A program made the position numbers and the translations under genes. A stretch of DNA of 12,728 nt, from positions 1 to 12,728 of the forward strand of contig CAYWXT010000164.1 of assembly GCA_964462125.1 (NCBI GenBank), written 5' to 3'. The notes beneath the pieces were generated by a model. The model was not told where the DNA came from and searched no databases. It saw nothing but the letters and a program-made list of their open reading frames with translations. The number at the start of each line of letters is the position of its first letter. The stretch's first letter is position 1. Source of the stretch: JAWLFY01 sp964462125 (GTDB lineage: Bacteria > Planctomycetota > Planctomycetia > Pirellulales > Pirellulaceae). Of the stretch, positions 5,629-12,728 are shown piece by piece.

Positions 5629-7608
5629 CTACTGGCGGCCTCGTATCACGAAGTCGAACAGTTCGCCGTGGCGCTTTCCGTCGAGCGTGATGTCGAAGGT
5701 GACGATCTGTGCGCCGGGTGCCAGCGCGCTGGGGTCGACGGTCAACTTCACCGGATAGCTCTGCCGGCTCTTGCCCGCGACCGTCCCCTCCAGCACTGCC
5801 GGTTCGGCATGCACGCCCCGCGGCAGCTTCAGCTCCACGCGATGCTGCTGGGACTCGGCCCGGAAGTTGCGCACCGTGATGGTGACCTCCTGCTCGTCCT
5901 GCTCGCTGAAGTCGACCCGGTACGGATACGCTGAAACCCAGTACGGGTCGAAGCCGTACTCGTACTGCTCATCGGGCAGCAGATCCTGGAACAACGCGAT
6001 GATCTCCTTGGACCACTCGTGATAGCGGTCGATGAACTCGGCCGGATCGTCCATCACATAGGAGTGGCTCCCCATGATGATGTCAGGGTTCAACTCCTTC
6101 AGGTAGCGGCTGCCGTAGAGGTAGCCTTCTTCGAAGATGGCGCTGTTGCGGGCCACGACCGCCTCATGCCCGTTCTGGTTCTCGTCGGCCGGATTGCCGA
6201 ACAGGTTGTCGCCGGTGAAAGCGATCCGTTTGCCGTCCAACTCCAGCCACAGACAGCAGCCAAACTCGGTCTGCCCCGGCATCCAGTCGACCTGAATCCG
6301 ATACCCTTCCCACTCGATCGATTCGCCGTCACGGAACGCCTTGTCGATCTTCATTCCGTCGAAGCCGTCTCCGTAGGCCGACACTAGCGCTGCGTAATCA
6401 TACCGCCGCGGGTTTTCGCACTTGTCGACGATCCGGTCCAGCGTCCAAGCCTTTGCGGCGTACCTGCGTTTGAGCGTCGGGCCGAGCAGGAAATGATCGC
6501 CGTGCATATGGGAGATCCAAAAAGCGTCGATCTGCTTCAACCCCAGATGCTCGCGCATGCCGACGATGATCTCCTCCAGCGTCGGTTTGGGGAACAGCCC
6601 ACAGTCCAGGATCAACCCCTTGCCGCTGTCGGAGACGATGATCGCGAAGTTCTTGCCCTGTGTCTGGTGGCTGAGTTTGTAAAGATGGGGCGTCACCTGG
6701 TTGATCAGCGGCACGGCCGTGGGGGTGGAGATCGAATCGCGATCCTCCTCGGTTGAATCGAAGACCGGATAGCCGCGGACGTAGCTCTCGCGGAACACGG
6801 CCAACTTCTCGCGGTAGATCGCCAACTGCGACTGCGGGTCCTCGATCGCTGGGCCGTGCGAGGGGAACGCTCGGTCGAGTTGCTGGTCGATCAGCAGGCT
6901 GACCGAGTCGATCAGCGTGTCGATCCCTTTGGCGAACCCGTAGTCCCATTCGGTGTCGAACCAAGTGGTCATCTTCGCGCCGTCGTGCATCACATCGCCG
7001 GTGAAGGCGATCGTCTTCCCGTCCTGCTCGAGCCGGTACGTCATGCTGCCGGGCGAGTGGCCGGGCGTCTCCAGGCAGACCAGTTCCGAGCCGCGCCAAG
7101 TGAACCGCTGCTCTGGTTCCAGAGGCACATCGACGGCAATCGGCTGGCGAGGCGGTCGCACGTAGCTGGCGCCGTGAACCGAGTAGGTATCGCCGAGGGA
7201 CGGATGCCACTTGCGAAACTCGGTCGGCGTCTCCAGCAGCGCCTGTTCCGCCTTCGGCGCCGCGACCTTGGTCACGGATCGGTCGATCTGAATGGCGCCC
7301 TGGCACTGCTCGCGGTGATGATGCGTCAGCAGGAGCCACTCGACGCGCTGAACGCCGATCTGCGGCAGGTGCTCCAGAACGCTGCCGTCACCCAGGTCAA
7401 TCAGAATGGCGGCATCGCCGTCGCGCAGGACATAAACGTTGCAGGTGTCGGTCCAGACAAACAGGTTGGGAAACGCCTCGGCATCGGGTCGGTGGAAGGA
7501 GGGTGGCGCGGACGTTTGTGGCGCGGGCGTTTGCTGCCCCGCGGCTTCAAACGAACTGAGGAGGCCGATTAAGATGGCGGCAAGCAGACCGAAGTGGCAT
7601 CGACTCAT
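5629..7608 (-). CDS. Exported protein with two metallo-beta-lactamase folds and C-terminal beta-sandwich
   Basis: A 659-residue protein. The frame opens at 7680, but ATG 7608 is preceded by GGAAG and gives a signal peptide (hydrophobic LLAAILIGLLSSF, cleavage near AAG-QQ), so I start it there. Domain 1 (about 43-290) has HHHREQ (96-101) in place of HxHxDH, then PGHSPG (His184), FTGD (Asp205) and PSHGP (His251). Domain 2 (about 296-536) has the canonical HMHGDH (367-372), then PGQT, where the usual His is Gln446, FTGDN (Asp467) and GSHSY (His515). Residues 561-659 look like an Ig/NEW3-type beta-sandwich. The family includes hydrolases of many esters, lactams and thioesters; the substrate here is unknown. 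Export suggests a periplasmic or surface role. The release-factor-like gene ends 73 bases upstream on the same strand. Confidence 0.9.
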   Translation of the reverse strand: MSRCHFGLLAAILIGLLSSFEAAGQQTPAPQTSAPPSFHRPDAEAFPNLFVWTDTCNVYVLRDGDAAILIDLGDGSVLEHLPQIGVQRVEWLLLTHHHREQCQGAIQIDRSVTKVAAPKAEQALLETPTEFRKWHPSLGDTYSVHGASYVRPPRQPIAVDVPLEPEQRFTWRGSELVCLETPGHSPGSMTYRLEQDGKTIAFTGDVMHDGAKMTTWFDTEWDYGFAKGIDTLIDSVSLLIDQQLDRAFPSHGPAIEDPQSQLAIYREKLAVFRESYVRGYPVFDSTEEDRDSISTPTAVPLINQVTPHLYKLSHQTQGKNFAIIVSDSGKGLILDCGLFPKPTLEEIIVGMREHLGLKQIDAFWISHMHGDHFLLGPTLKRRYAAKAWTLDRIVDKCENPRRYDYAALVSAYGDGFDGMKIDKAFRDGESIEWEGYRIQVDWMPGQTEFGCCLWLELDGKRIAFTGDNLFGNPADENQNGHEAVVARNSAIFEEGYLYGSRYLKELNPDIIMGSHSYVMDDPAEFIDRYHEWSKEIIALFQDLLPDEQYEYGFDPYWVSAYPYRVDFSEQDEQEVTITVRNFRAESQQHRVELKLPRGVHAEPAVLEGTVAGKSRQSYPVKLTVDPSALAPGAQIVTFDITLDGKRHGELFDFVIRGRQ

Positions 7609-7678
7609 GAGGGTACTTCCAGGGGCTCTCAGTGGCCGGCATTGCGGGCCACCGCGTGCTGGTGTAGTGCATTCGCCC

Positions 7679-7684
7679 ATTCTA
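7679..7684 (-). promoter_or_regulatory. Possible -10 element for the metallo-beta-lactamase-fold gene
   Basis: The minus strand reads TAGAAT here, close to the sigma-70 -10 consensus and about 70 bases before the chosen start. No convincing -35 box lies at the right distance. The TAG is also the stop codon of the truncated upstream gene. Confidence 0.2.
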
Positions 7685-8340
7685 GCAGGTGATCGCGCCC
7701 CTCGATGCGACTCGCGCGCCGATGGGGAATTGGAATGCTCTCGAAGCTCGGCCGCCCCGCATTATCTCCCCCTTGATTTGCTGCCACAGATCTTGCTCCT
7801 CGTGACGCTCGTCGTCAAAGTACGACTCGTACGCCCGCTCGACCATCTCCTGTTGCGGGCGGTCCAGGTCAAACGGTTCGCTGCCAACCAGTCGCTCACG
7901 GAGCGCCTCGTCCATCTCCTGTTCGATCTCTCGCATTGTTTCGGACGAACCGGCTAGCACGATACGGCCGANNNNNNNNNNNNNNNNNNNNNNNNNNNNN
8001 NNNNNNNNNNNNNNNNNNNNNNNNNNNNNNNNNNNNNNNNNNNNNNNNNNNNNNNNNNNNNNNNNNNNNNNCCGCGGACGAAATCAAACACTGCGCTGGC
8101 AAAGAAACAGACGCCCTCGGCGTCGGAGACCGAGTGGTCGGCCAACAACGCGCGGATCATCTCCATGCTCCGTTCAAAGTTCTCCGCTTCCAGCGAATCG
8201 TTCTCAAGTAGCGCACGCACTTTGCGTTCACGACCGGCTAGGGACGAGAGCAAGTTGCGGCCGCGAAAGTAGACTGAGACGACGTCGCGCCCGTTGCCAC
8301 GTACTTCCGAGAACTCGCGCAAATCGATGTCTTGTAGCAT
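7682..8340 (-). CDS. eRF1/Vms1-like (baeRF-type) protein, split by the gap and C-terminally truncated
   Basis: Two visible pieces probably form one gene. The N-terminal piece (8072-8340) starts MLQDIDLREFSE and continues with VVSVYFRG and, after a charged helix, GVCFFASAVFDFVR. The C-terminal piece (7682-7971) starts GRIVLAGSSETM and continues with a long acidic helical region, EEQDLWQQIKGEIMRGG. These match the domain 1 start and the domain 2/3 junction of bacterial archaeo-eukaryotic release-factor-like proteins, thought to act on stalled ribosomes or peptidyl-tRNA. Normally a full domain 3 would follow; instead the frame drifts after GGRA (near 7745) and stops 20 residues later. The pieces are in different frames across the 100 N, as expected if the real gap is not 100 bases. 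ATG 8340 is chosen because family members begin this way; an ATG at 8358 is possible. No clear ribosome site is seen. Family assignment is from motif memory. Confidence 0.65.
7972..8071. other. Assembly gap (100 N)
   Basis: Exactly 100 N, the usual placeholder for a scaffold gap of unknown size. From the usual spacing between the flanking protein motifs in the family I would expect roughly 300-400 missing bases; this is an estimate from memory of the family, not a measurement. Confidence 0.95.
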
Positions 8341-8683
8341 GGGCCACTCGGGGGGCATGAGTAAGAAGAAGATCAGCGTTCTCAAGGGCAATCCGCGCGC
8401 CGCAGCGCGGGCCGGTTTATGTTGGGGTCGGCGAATCCACCGCCGTCGTGACAGATCGCCAAGCAAACGTTTGCTTCAAGATATTCGGCAGGTCTCATTC
8501 CGCGACTGGGGTAAAAAACGCCCTTCGACTCACTCGGAAATCCGTGTGGGCTGCGCATTTCACTTCCGGTTTTCCTCCTCGCTGCGTACAATTCGAGACT
8601 TTGGAATCCGTTTGCGTTGCAGTTTCGCCAGTCGACTGGTCTCCGTTTCTTGAGCAGTTTGCAAATCGTGAGTAACAACTGTC
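8341..8683. other. Divergent intergenic region between release-factor-like gene and helicase
   Basis: About 340 bases lie between two divergently transcribed genes, so promoters for both are expected here. The region holds a perfect 16-bp palindrome (8461-8476) and, at 8587-8592, TACAAT, which resembles a -10 element about 90 bases before the helicase start but lacks a good -35. Reading frames present on both strands have no recognisable protein features. Confidence 0.5.
8461..8476. promoter_or_regulatory. Perfect 16-bp palindrome matching the PurR/LacI-type operator pattern
   Basis: AAGCAAACGTTTGCTT is its own reverse complement. It fits every fixed position of the enterobacterial PurR box pattern ANGCAANCGNTTNCNT, with the central CG typical of LacI-family operators. 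It lies 121 bases before the release-factor-like gene and 208 bases before the helicase. No LacI-family gene is in the window, so which regulator binds and which gene is controlled are unknown. Confidence 0.5.
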
Positions 8684-11600
8684 GTGGAAGATGACGTTGG
8701 CGAATTCGACCATCTTGAAGCGACGGAAGTTGTCGAGTCCGAGCCTGCACGTCATCCGTCGGAATGGAACTTGCCGTCAGGGGATGAACAGCAACTCAAC
8801 GATGCCGCTGCCGCCGTGCGGCAGGAGTTCCGCGACAGTTCTCGCTGGAAGCGATTGAACTGCAAGAAAGTCAGCGTGTTTGCTGAGCGCGGTCGCGGGA
8901 CGGTTTTCGTCGTCCACGTTGGCAAGACGGTTGAGTTTGATTGGACTTGGGAAGGGGCCAAAGCGTTCTGTCTCCAGTCGCTCGATGACGACGACCGCTA
9001 CTCCGACCGCTTCTACGAAGACGGGGCCTACAACGATGAAGTTGTCTGGTCGGGGGAGATCGTCGAAGTCGACGAACCGCACGGCTGCCTGTTCATCGCT
9101 CTCGATGACCCCGAAGCGACGCCCAAAATCGGTGCATTCTTCGTCCGACCGTTCGAGTTTTTGTCTGCCCTCGACGCCATCTACAACGCGGGCGAGTTCG
9201 AGGAACTTCGGAAGCGACTTCCCGAAAGACTGAACGCTGCGGAAGGTGACGTTCATCCAGCTGCTTTGCACTCTTCGACGACCGGTCTGACCAGCTTGCG
9301 TCGATGGTGGCGACACTCTTGGAGCGTCTTATGGGGACCACCGGGAACGGGAAAGACTTGGACGGCTGGCCAACAGATCGCCAGAGTTTTAAGCGATGCG
9401 CATGAGCGGATTCTTGTCGTCTCGACCACGAACAAGGCAACCGACGCGGTGGCCTTGTCGCTTGGCGAAGCAGCGAAAGGCGTCTGCCCAGACGAACTGG
9501 ACAACGAAACATTATTGAGGATTGGCAAGGGAGCTTCCTTCCAGTCGTATGTGAACCGACAGCTTGAGTCGATGTTGGCTGGAACCGAGGCGGAAGTCCT
9601 CGCGAAGATCGACGGCTTGGCGCAGCAACTTCCATTGTTCGATTCGTGGGAAGAGAAAGCTCTCACACGAAAGCAGATCAGTGAGCTGAAGACCGTCGGC
9701 AACGACCAAAGCAACCGGATCTTTCTCGACCCGGAGAAACGTGTTGTCATCGCCACCGCGTTCAAGGCGATGAGCTTTCTCAAACACGAAACGATCCGCA
9801 CGATGGTCGAGAATGGCGAAGCTCCGTTCACGACCATTTTCATTGACGAAGCGGGATTGATCTCGCGGACGGCGGTCGCCGCGCTGTCGCTGTTAGCAGC
9901 TCGACGAGTCGTCCTGGTCGGCGATTCAAAACAACTCGCTCCGATCAGTCGGATTGCGAGAGTGCTTCCCACGCGCCAACAGACATGGCTTGCCAGCAGC
10001 GGATTGAGTCATCTGGAAGTGACCAGCGACGTACCGTCTGCTGTTCATCTGCTGTCCGAACAGCGCCGTATGCACCCGGATGTGTGCAACGTTGTCTCGT
10101 CCTACCAGTACAACGGCGTGCTAGAAACGGCAGCGGAACGAGCGAAACAGCCATCGACGCTCTCCCCGCTTTTGGCAAATGCTTCGAGAGCGATATGGTA
10201 CGTCGTCGACGACGAAGACTCTGATCTTGCCGCCATACGGGCCCAGCGCGGGCCGGGCAACCGGAGCTGGGTTCGCAGCATCACAAAGCATGTATTGCAG
10301 AAGCTCTACTCGGACGCTGACGTTCGCCAAGCCAACGGGTTGTTCATCTCGCCGTTCAAAGCACAGGCTCAGGCCGTCAGCGAATGGCTGGCCGATTGGA
10401 AAATGGACTCGTGGGAAGCCTCGACCGTCCACAGCCAGCAAGGGTCGGAAGCCGACATCGTGGTTTTTGATACGGTCAATGCAGGAAGTCATACGTGGGG
10501 CGTTGTCGATTGGAAGCGGCTCGTCAACGTCGCACTCAGTCGAGCCAGAGAAGCCGTCATCGTGATTGCCAGCCGCAGCGAGATGGAGGAGCCGTATCTT
10601 CGACCGCTCAAGCAACACCTGAAGCCCATGATGTTGGCGAATGAAGGCGGCGAGGTCCACTGGAGGGAAGTGGGACAATCAGTGCCGGTCGGGCCGATAG
10701 GCGTTGCAGAGAAGAAAACCGCTTACTTCAAGGCCCAGCGATCTGATGACGCCGGCGACTCTCGTGCATCCTCGCTGTCTCGAATGGGCGATCAGCTCGC
10801 CGCTCGCAAGACCATGAAGCCGTTGTTCTCTCAGGAGCAGCAACGTTTGACGAATCTTGAACTCGACGGAAAACCTCGGCTGATTCGCGGGGTGGCAGGC
10901 AGTGGCAAGTCAGTGGTGTTATGCAATTGGCTGGCCAAGACTGCTATGCGACTTCGCGGGAAGAAAGGCGCCCGGATCTGGGCAGTCTATGTGAATCAAG
11001 CACTTCGCAAAATGCTATGCGACTCGATAGAAACCGCATGGGAAAGCCTTCATGAGGGCGATCTGTTCGAGCGTTCAAGCTTTCCATGGGAGCACGTGGA
11101 ATTGCTGCACGTCAAGGATGTGCTGTCGGGAATGCTGCCGGTCGCTCAGTTGTCGATGGATCAGTTTGGTTTCGACTACGACCGAGCCGCCGAAGAGTTG
11201 CTGAATCGACAAAGTGCCGAGCAACTCTCCCCCCGATGTTCGGCATTGTTCATCGATGAAGCTCAGGACATGGGGCCGTCGACGCTGAAGCTATTGCTTT
11301 CGGTTGTTGAGCAATTGGATGCGTCCGACCCTAACAGTCGGTCGGCACATATCTTCTACGACAATGCTCAAAACGTGTACGGCACCAAGACGCCGAAGTG
11401 GTCCGAGTTCGGTCTCGACATGCGTGGCCGATCATCCATCATGCGCGAGAGTTTTCGTTCAACTCGATCGATCACGGAACTCGCTGCCAACGTGCGGAAT
11501 CGACTGTTGGGGGCGAGCGGGCAACACGACCAGCAAGAGTTGATCTCGCTGGGGCTTCTCAGGCCAGACCAACGCGATGGCGAAGATTGGCTGGAGGTTC

Positions 11601-12109
11601 ACTTCAGTCAGATCGACGGCCCGAAACCCATCTACCACAGCTACGACCAACGACGCGATGAGATGTCCGCCATTGCAATCCATTTGAAGCACTTGATTGA
11701 CGTTGACGGAGTCTCCCCTACCGACATCTGCATCATCTATAACGGCGGAGCCAACCGCATCCTTGAATCTCAGCTCGCTCCCAGACTTGCGGAGTTTGGT
11801 GTTGAGTTGTCCTTTCAAAAGAAACGGTCCTTCGAGCGAAAGCCGAACACGCTGATCGCCACGACGCCCCATTCTTACAAAGGCTACGAGTCCGAGGTCG
11901 TGGTTATTCCGTGCGTCGATCATTATGTCGCATCCGAAGGCAAGCTTCTCGCCAATGCCCTCTACGTGGCAATGACTCGCGCCCGTTCGCTTTTGGCGAT
12001 CTACGGGATCAACAGTGGGTCGGAATCGAGCCGTCGAATCGGAGCCACCATCGCAGCGTGTGTCGAGACACAGCACGCCGCACCGACGATTGCCCGCGAG
12101 GACGCCTGA
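8684..12109 (+). CDS. Tandem superfamily 1 helicase fusion (Upf1-like plus UvrD-like)
   Basis: A 1141-residue protein with two complete SF1 motors. Residues 1-205 form an acidic, beta-rich N-terminal region, possibly the barrel insert of Upf1-like helicases. Motor 1 (about 205-635) has GPPGTGKT (218-225), FIDEAG (Asp388, Glu389), VGDSKQLAP (Asp414), EQRRMHP (459-465), STVHSQQGSEADIVVFD (from 580) and RLVNVALSRARE (from 612), the AAA_11/AAA_12 pattern. After a linker, motor 2 (about 715-1115) has GVAGSGKS (736-743), FIDEAQD (Asp858-Asp862), IFYDNAQNVYG, RESFRSTRSI (from 921), TPHSYKGYESEVVV (from 1061) and LYVAMTRARS (1093-1102), the UvrD pattern seen in NERD-type and other accessory helicases. 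No nuclease or membrane segment is visible. The start is GTG 8684, the only reasonable start after the in-frame stop at 8669-8671; its ribosome site is weak. It should translocate on or unwind nucleic acid; a defence or repair role is a hypothesis. Confidence 0.95.
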   Translation: MEDDVGEFDHLEATEVVESEPARHPSEWNLPSGDEQQLNDAAAAVRQEFRDSSRWKRLNCKKVSVFAERGRGTVFVVHVGKTVEFDWTWEGAKAFCLQSLDDDDRYSDRFYEDGAYNDEVVWSGEIVEVDEPHGCLFIALDDPEATPKIGAFFVRPFEFLSALDAIYNAGEFEELRKRLPERLNAAEGDVHPAALHSSTTGLTSLRRWWRHSWSVLWGPPGTGKTWTAGQQIARVLSDAHERILVVSTTNKATDAVALSLGEAAKGVCPDELDNETLLRIGKGASFQSYVNRQLESMLAGTEAEVLAKIDGLAQQLPLFDSWEEKALTRKQISELKTVGNDQSNRIFLDPEKRVVIATAFKAMSFLKHETIRTMVENGEAPFTTIFIDEAGLISRTAVAALSLLAARRVVLVGDSKQLAPISRIARVLPTRQQTWLASSGLSHLEVTSDVPSAVHLLSEQRRMHPDVCNVVSSYQYNGVLETAAERAKQPSTLSPLLANASRAIWYVVDDEDSDLAAIRAQRGPGNRSWVRSITKHVLQKLYSDADVRQANGLFISPFKAQAQAVSEWLADWKMDSWEASTVHSQQGSEADIVVFDTVNAGSHTWGVVDWKRLVNVALSRAREAVIVIASRSEMEEPYLRPLKQHLKPMMLANEGGEVHWREVGQSVPVGPIGVAEKKTAYFKAQRSDDAGDSRASSLSRMGDQLAARKTMKPLFSQEQQRLTNLELDGKPRLIRGVAGSGKSVVLCNWLAKTAMRLRGKKGARIWAVYVNQALRKMLCDSIETAWESLHEGDLFERSSFPWEHVELLHVKDVLSGMLPVAQLSMDQFGFDYDRAAEELLNRQSAEQLSPRCSALFIDEAQDMGPSTLKLLLSVVEQLDASDPNSRSAHIFYDNAQNVYGTKTPKWSEFGLDMRGRSSIMRESFRSTRSITELAANVRNRLLGASGQHDQQELISLGLLRPDQRDGEDWLEVHFSQIDGPKPIYHSYDQRRDEMSAIAIHLKHLIDVDGVSPTDICIIYNGGANRILESQLAPRLAEFGVELSFQKKRSFERKPNTLIATTPHSYKGYESEVVVIPCVDHYVASEGKLLANALYVAMTRARSLLAIYGINSGSESSRRIGATIAACVETQHAAPTIAREDA

Positions 12110-12221
12110 CGACACTGTCAGCCACGGACTTCGAAAGGGGCTGGGTCCGAAGATTCGGTGCGGCAGGAAGCGTCCAAACCGTTTGCGGAGCGATTGCCAG
12201 TTAGCGCGTTGACCCACCTGA

Positions 12222-12461
12222 TCACCGAGACTGTTTAGGGATCTCCACATCCGCGACTGAGAACTCTCGTAACCAGCCATGATTGTCCACGGCAACAAGT
12301 ATGGGACCGACGCCGACGAATGCAACATCAGCTATCCGTTGATCGAACTGGTGCGATTCGTCGACAAGGTCGCCCGTTGCGAGCTCCCATAGTCGAATCA
12401 CGCCACGAGAGTCGCCGGCGGCGAGCCAACGACCGTCCTGTGAAGACGCTCTTATTTTTGC
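12222..12461 (-). pseudogene. C-terminal relic of a WD40-repeat protein
   Basis: One minus-strand frame, open from a stop at 12462-12464 to TGA at 12222-12224, reads SQDGRWLAAGDSRGVIRLWE followed by LATGDL, a typical WD40 blade. A second blade follows with RIADVAFV, LVAVDNHGWLREFS and VADVEI. There is no start codon at its upstream end and only about two of the usual seven blades remain. It is therefore a 5'-truncated remnant of a beta-propeller protein. Its first codons overlap the end of the neighbouring membrane-anchored gene in another frame, so the break lies right at that gene's stop. It is not a recognisable part of either neighbour. Confidence 0.7.
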
Positions 12462-12728
12462 TTAGCGAGCCGAGCTTTATAAAGAATAAATACCCCAACA
12501 AATATAAGGACACCAAGTCCGCTCAGCCAAAGCAATCCGGCACGAAATCCGCTCGCAGGCGTGGAGGGCAGTGACTGAGCCGAACCCTCGTATCGCTCCG
12601 CAGGCTGTTCGTCACCGCCGCGGCCCACGCGATGGACCTGGTAACCTCCATCAAGATCCTGAAATGCGCTAGACGATAAACCGCCTTCTAAAGGAGAGCC
12701 GGCCTTCAGCGGCTGAAGCACAAGTGTC
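12452..12728 (-). CDS. C-terminus of an unidentified membrane-anchored protein
   Basis: The gene enters from the right; 91 C-terminal residues are visible before TAA at 12452-12454. It begins TLVLQPLKAGSPLEGG, passes through a low-complexity hydrophilic region (GRGGDEQPAERYEGSAQ and Ser/Pro-rich LPSTPASG), and ends with a strong membrane segment (LLWLSGLGVLIFVGVFILY) and a short basic tail, KARLAKQK. This suggests an outward-facing protein anchored by a single C-terminal helix with the basic tail inside. I do not recognise the family; the catalytic or binding part lies outside the window. A GTG at 12721 is an internal codon rather than the start. Confidence 0.6.
   Translation of the reverse strand, partial: TLVLQPLKAGSPLEGGLSSSAFQDLDGGYQVHRVGRGGDEQPAERYEGSAQSLPSTPASGFRAGLLWLSGLGVLIFVGVFILYKARLAKQK

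Noticed and set aside
5056..5934. Plus-strand frame of 292 codons spanning the DUF502 gene start and the end of the next gene
   Set aside because: Antisense to two well-supported genes and without any protein signature.
6398..7339. Minus-strand frame of 313 codons inside the metallo-beta-lactamase-fold gene
   Set aside because: Same strand but another frame, rich in Arg, Asp and Pro as expected for an out-of-frame reading; no motif.
8382..8750. Minus-strand frame of 122 codons in the intergenic region before the helicase
   Set aside because: It overlaps the helicase start, has no ribosome site and no domain-like pattern.
12106..12121. CTGAC...GTCAG inverted repeat at the helicase stop as a terminator
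   Set aside because: The stem is only five pairs and no T-run follows.
11459..12328. Minus-strand frame of 289 codons opposite the end of the helicase
   Set aside because: It overlaps motifs V and VI of the second helicase motor and shows no family features.
1..12728. CRISPR arrays, tRNA or rRNA genes, insertion sequences
   Set aside because: I found no regularly spaced repeats, no cloverleaf-like segments with tRNA consensus boxes, and no transposase-like protein.

Overview
The window looks like a draft-assembly piece of a GC-rich planctomycete genome, probably Pirellulales-like. Several things point there: a BlaR1/M56 peptidase fused to a secretin-like periplasmic domain, several exported sulfatases close together, a small exported histidine-rich protein, a DUF502 membrane protein, and an eRF1-type release-factor-like protein. 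Many genes also lack a clear Shine-Dalgarno site. A run of exactly 100 N at 7972-8071 is a scaffold gap, so distances and reading frame across it are not reliable.

Layout. (1) 1-690, plus strand: C-terminal part of an M56/BlaR1-type membrane peptidase whose HExxH motif lies just outside the window. (2) 857-4745: a sulfatase neighbourhood. It holds two full sulfatases (857-2284 and 3208-4479), an orphan signal-peptide reading frame fused by ATGA overlap to the first one (2281-2364), a convergent histidine-rich exported protein (2432-2833, minus), and a relic of a third sulfatase that keeps the formylglycine motif (about 4575-4745). (3) 4792-7608, minus strand: a DUF502 membrane protein and a large exported protein with two metallo-beta-lactamase folds and a C-terminal beta-sandwich. 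(4) 7682-8340, minus: a release-factor-like gene interrupted by the N gap and cut short at its C-terminus. (5) 8341-8683: an intergenic region with a perfect 16-bp palindrome that fits the PurR/LacI-type operator consensus. (6) 8684-12109, plus: a 1141-residue protein that joins two complete superfamily 1 helicases, first Upf1-like and then UvrD-like. (7) 12222-12728, minus: a decayed WD40 fragment and the membrane-anchored C-terminus of a gene that continues beyond the window.

How the parts relate. The sulfatases and the metallo-beta-lactamase-fold protein all carry export signals and probably act outside the cytoplasm, the sulfatases on sulfated polysaccharides. The double helicase is the least ordinary gene: it sits alone on its strand, has broken genes on both flanks, and has all the motifs expected of two working motors. 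No nuclease, methyltransferase or other recognised defence partner is visible, so a defence or repair role is only a hypothesis. At least four partial or broken genes (signal-peptide orphan, sulfatase relic, truncated release-factor-like gene, WD40 relic) suggest repeated rearrangement, although misassembly near the gap cannot be excluded. I see no tRNA, rRNA, CRISPR array or insertion sequence.
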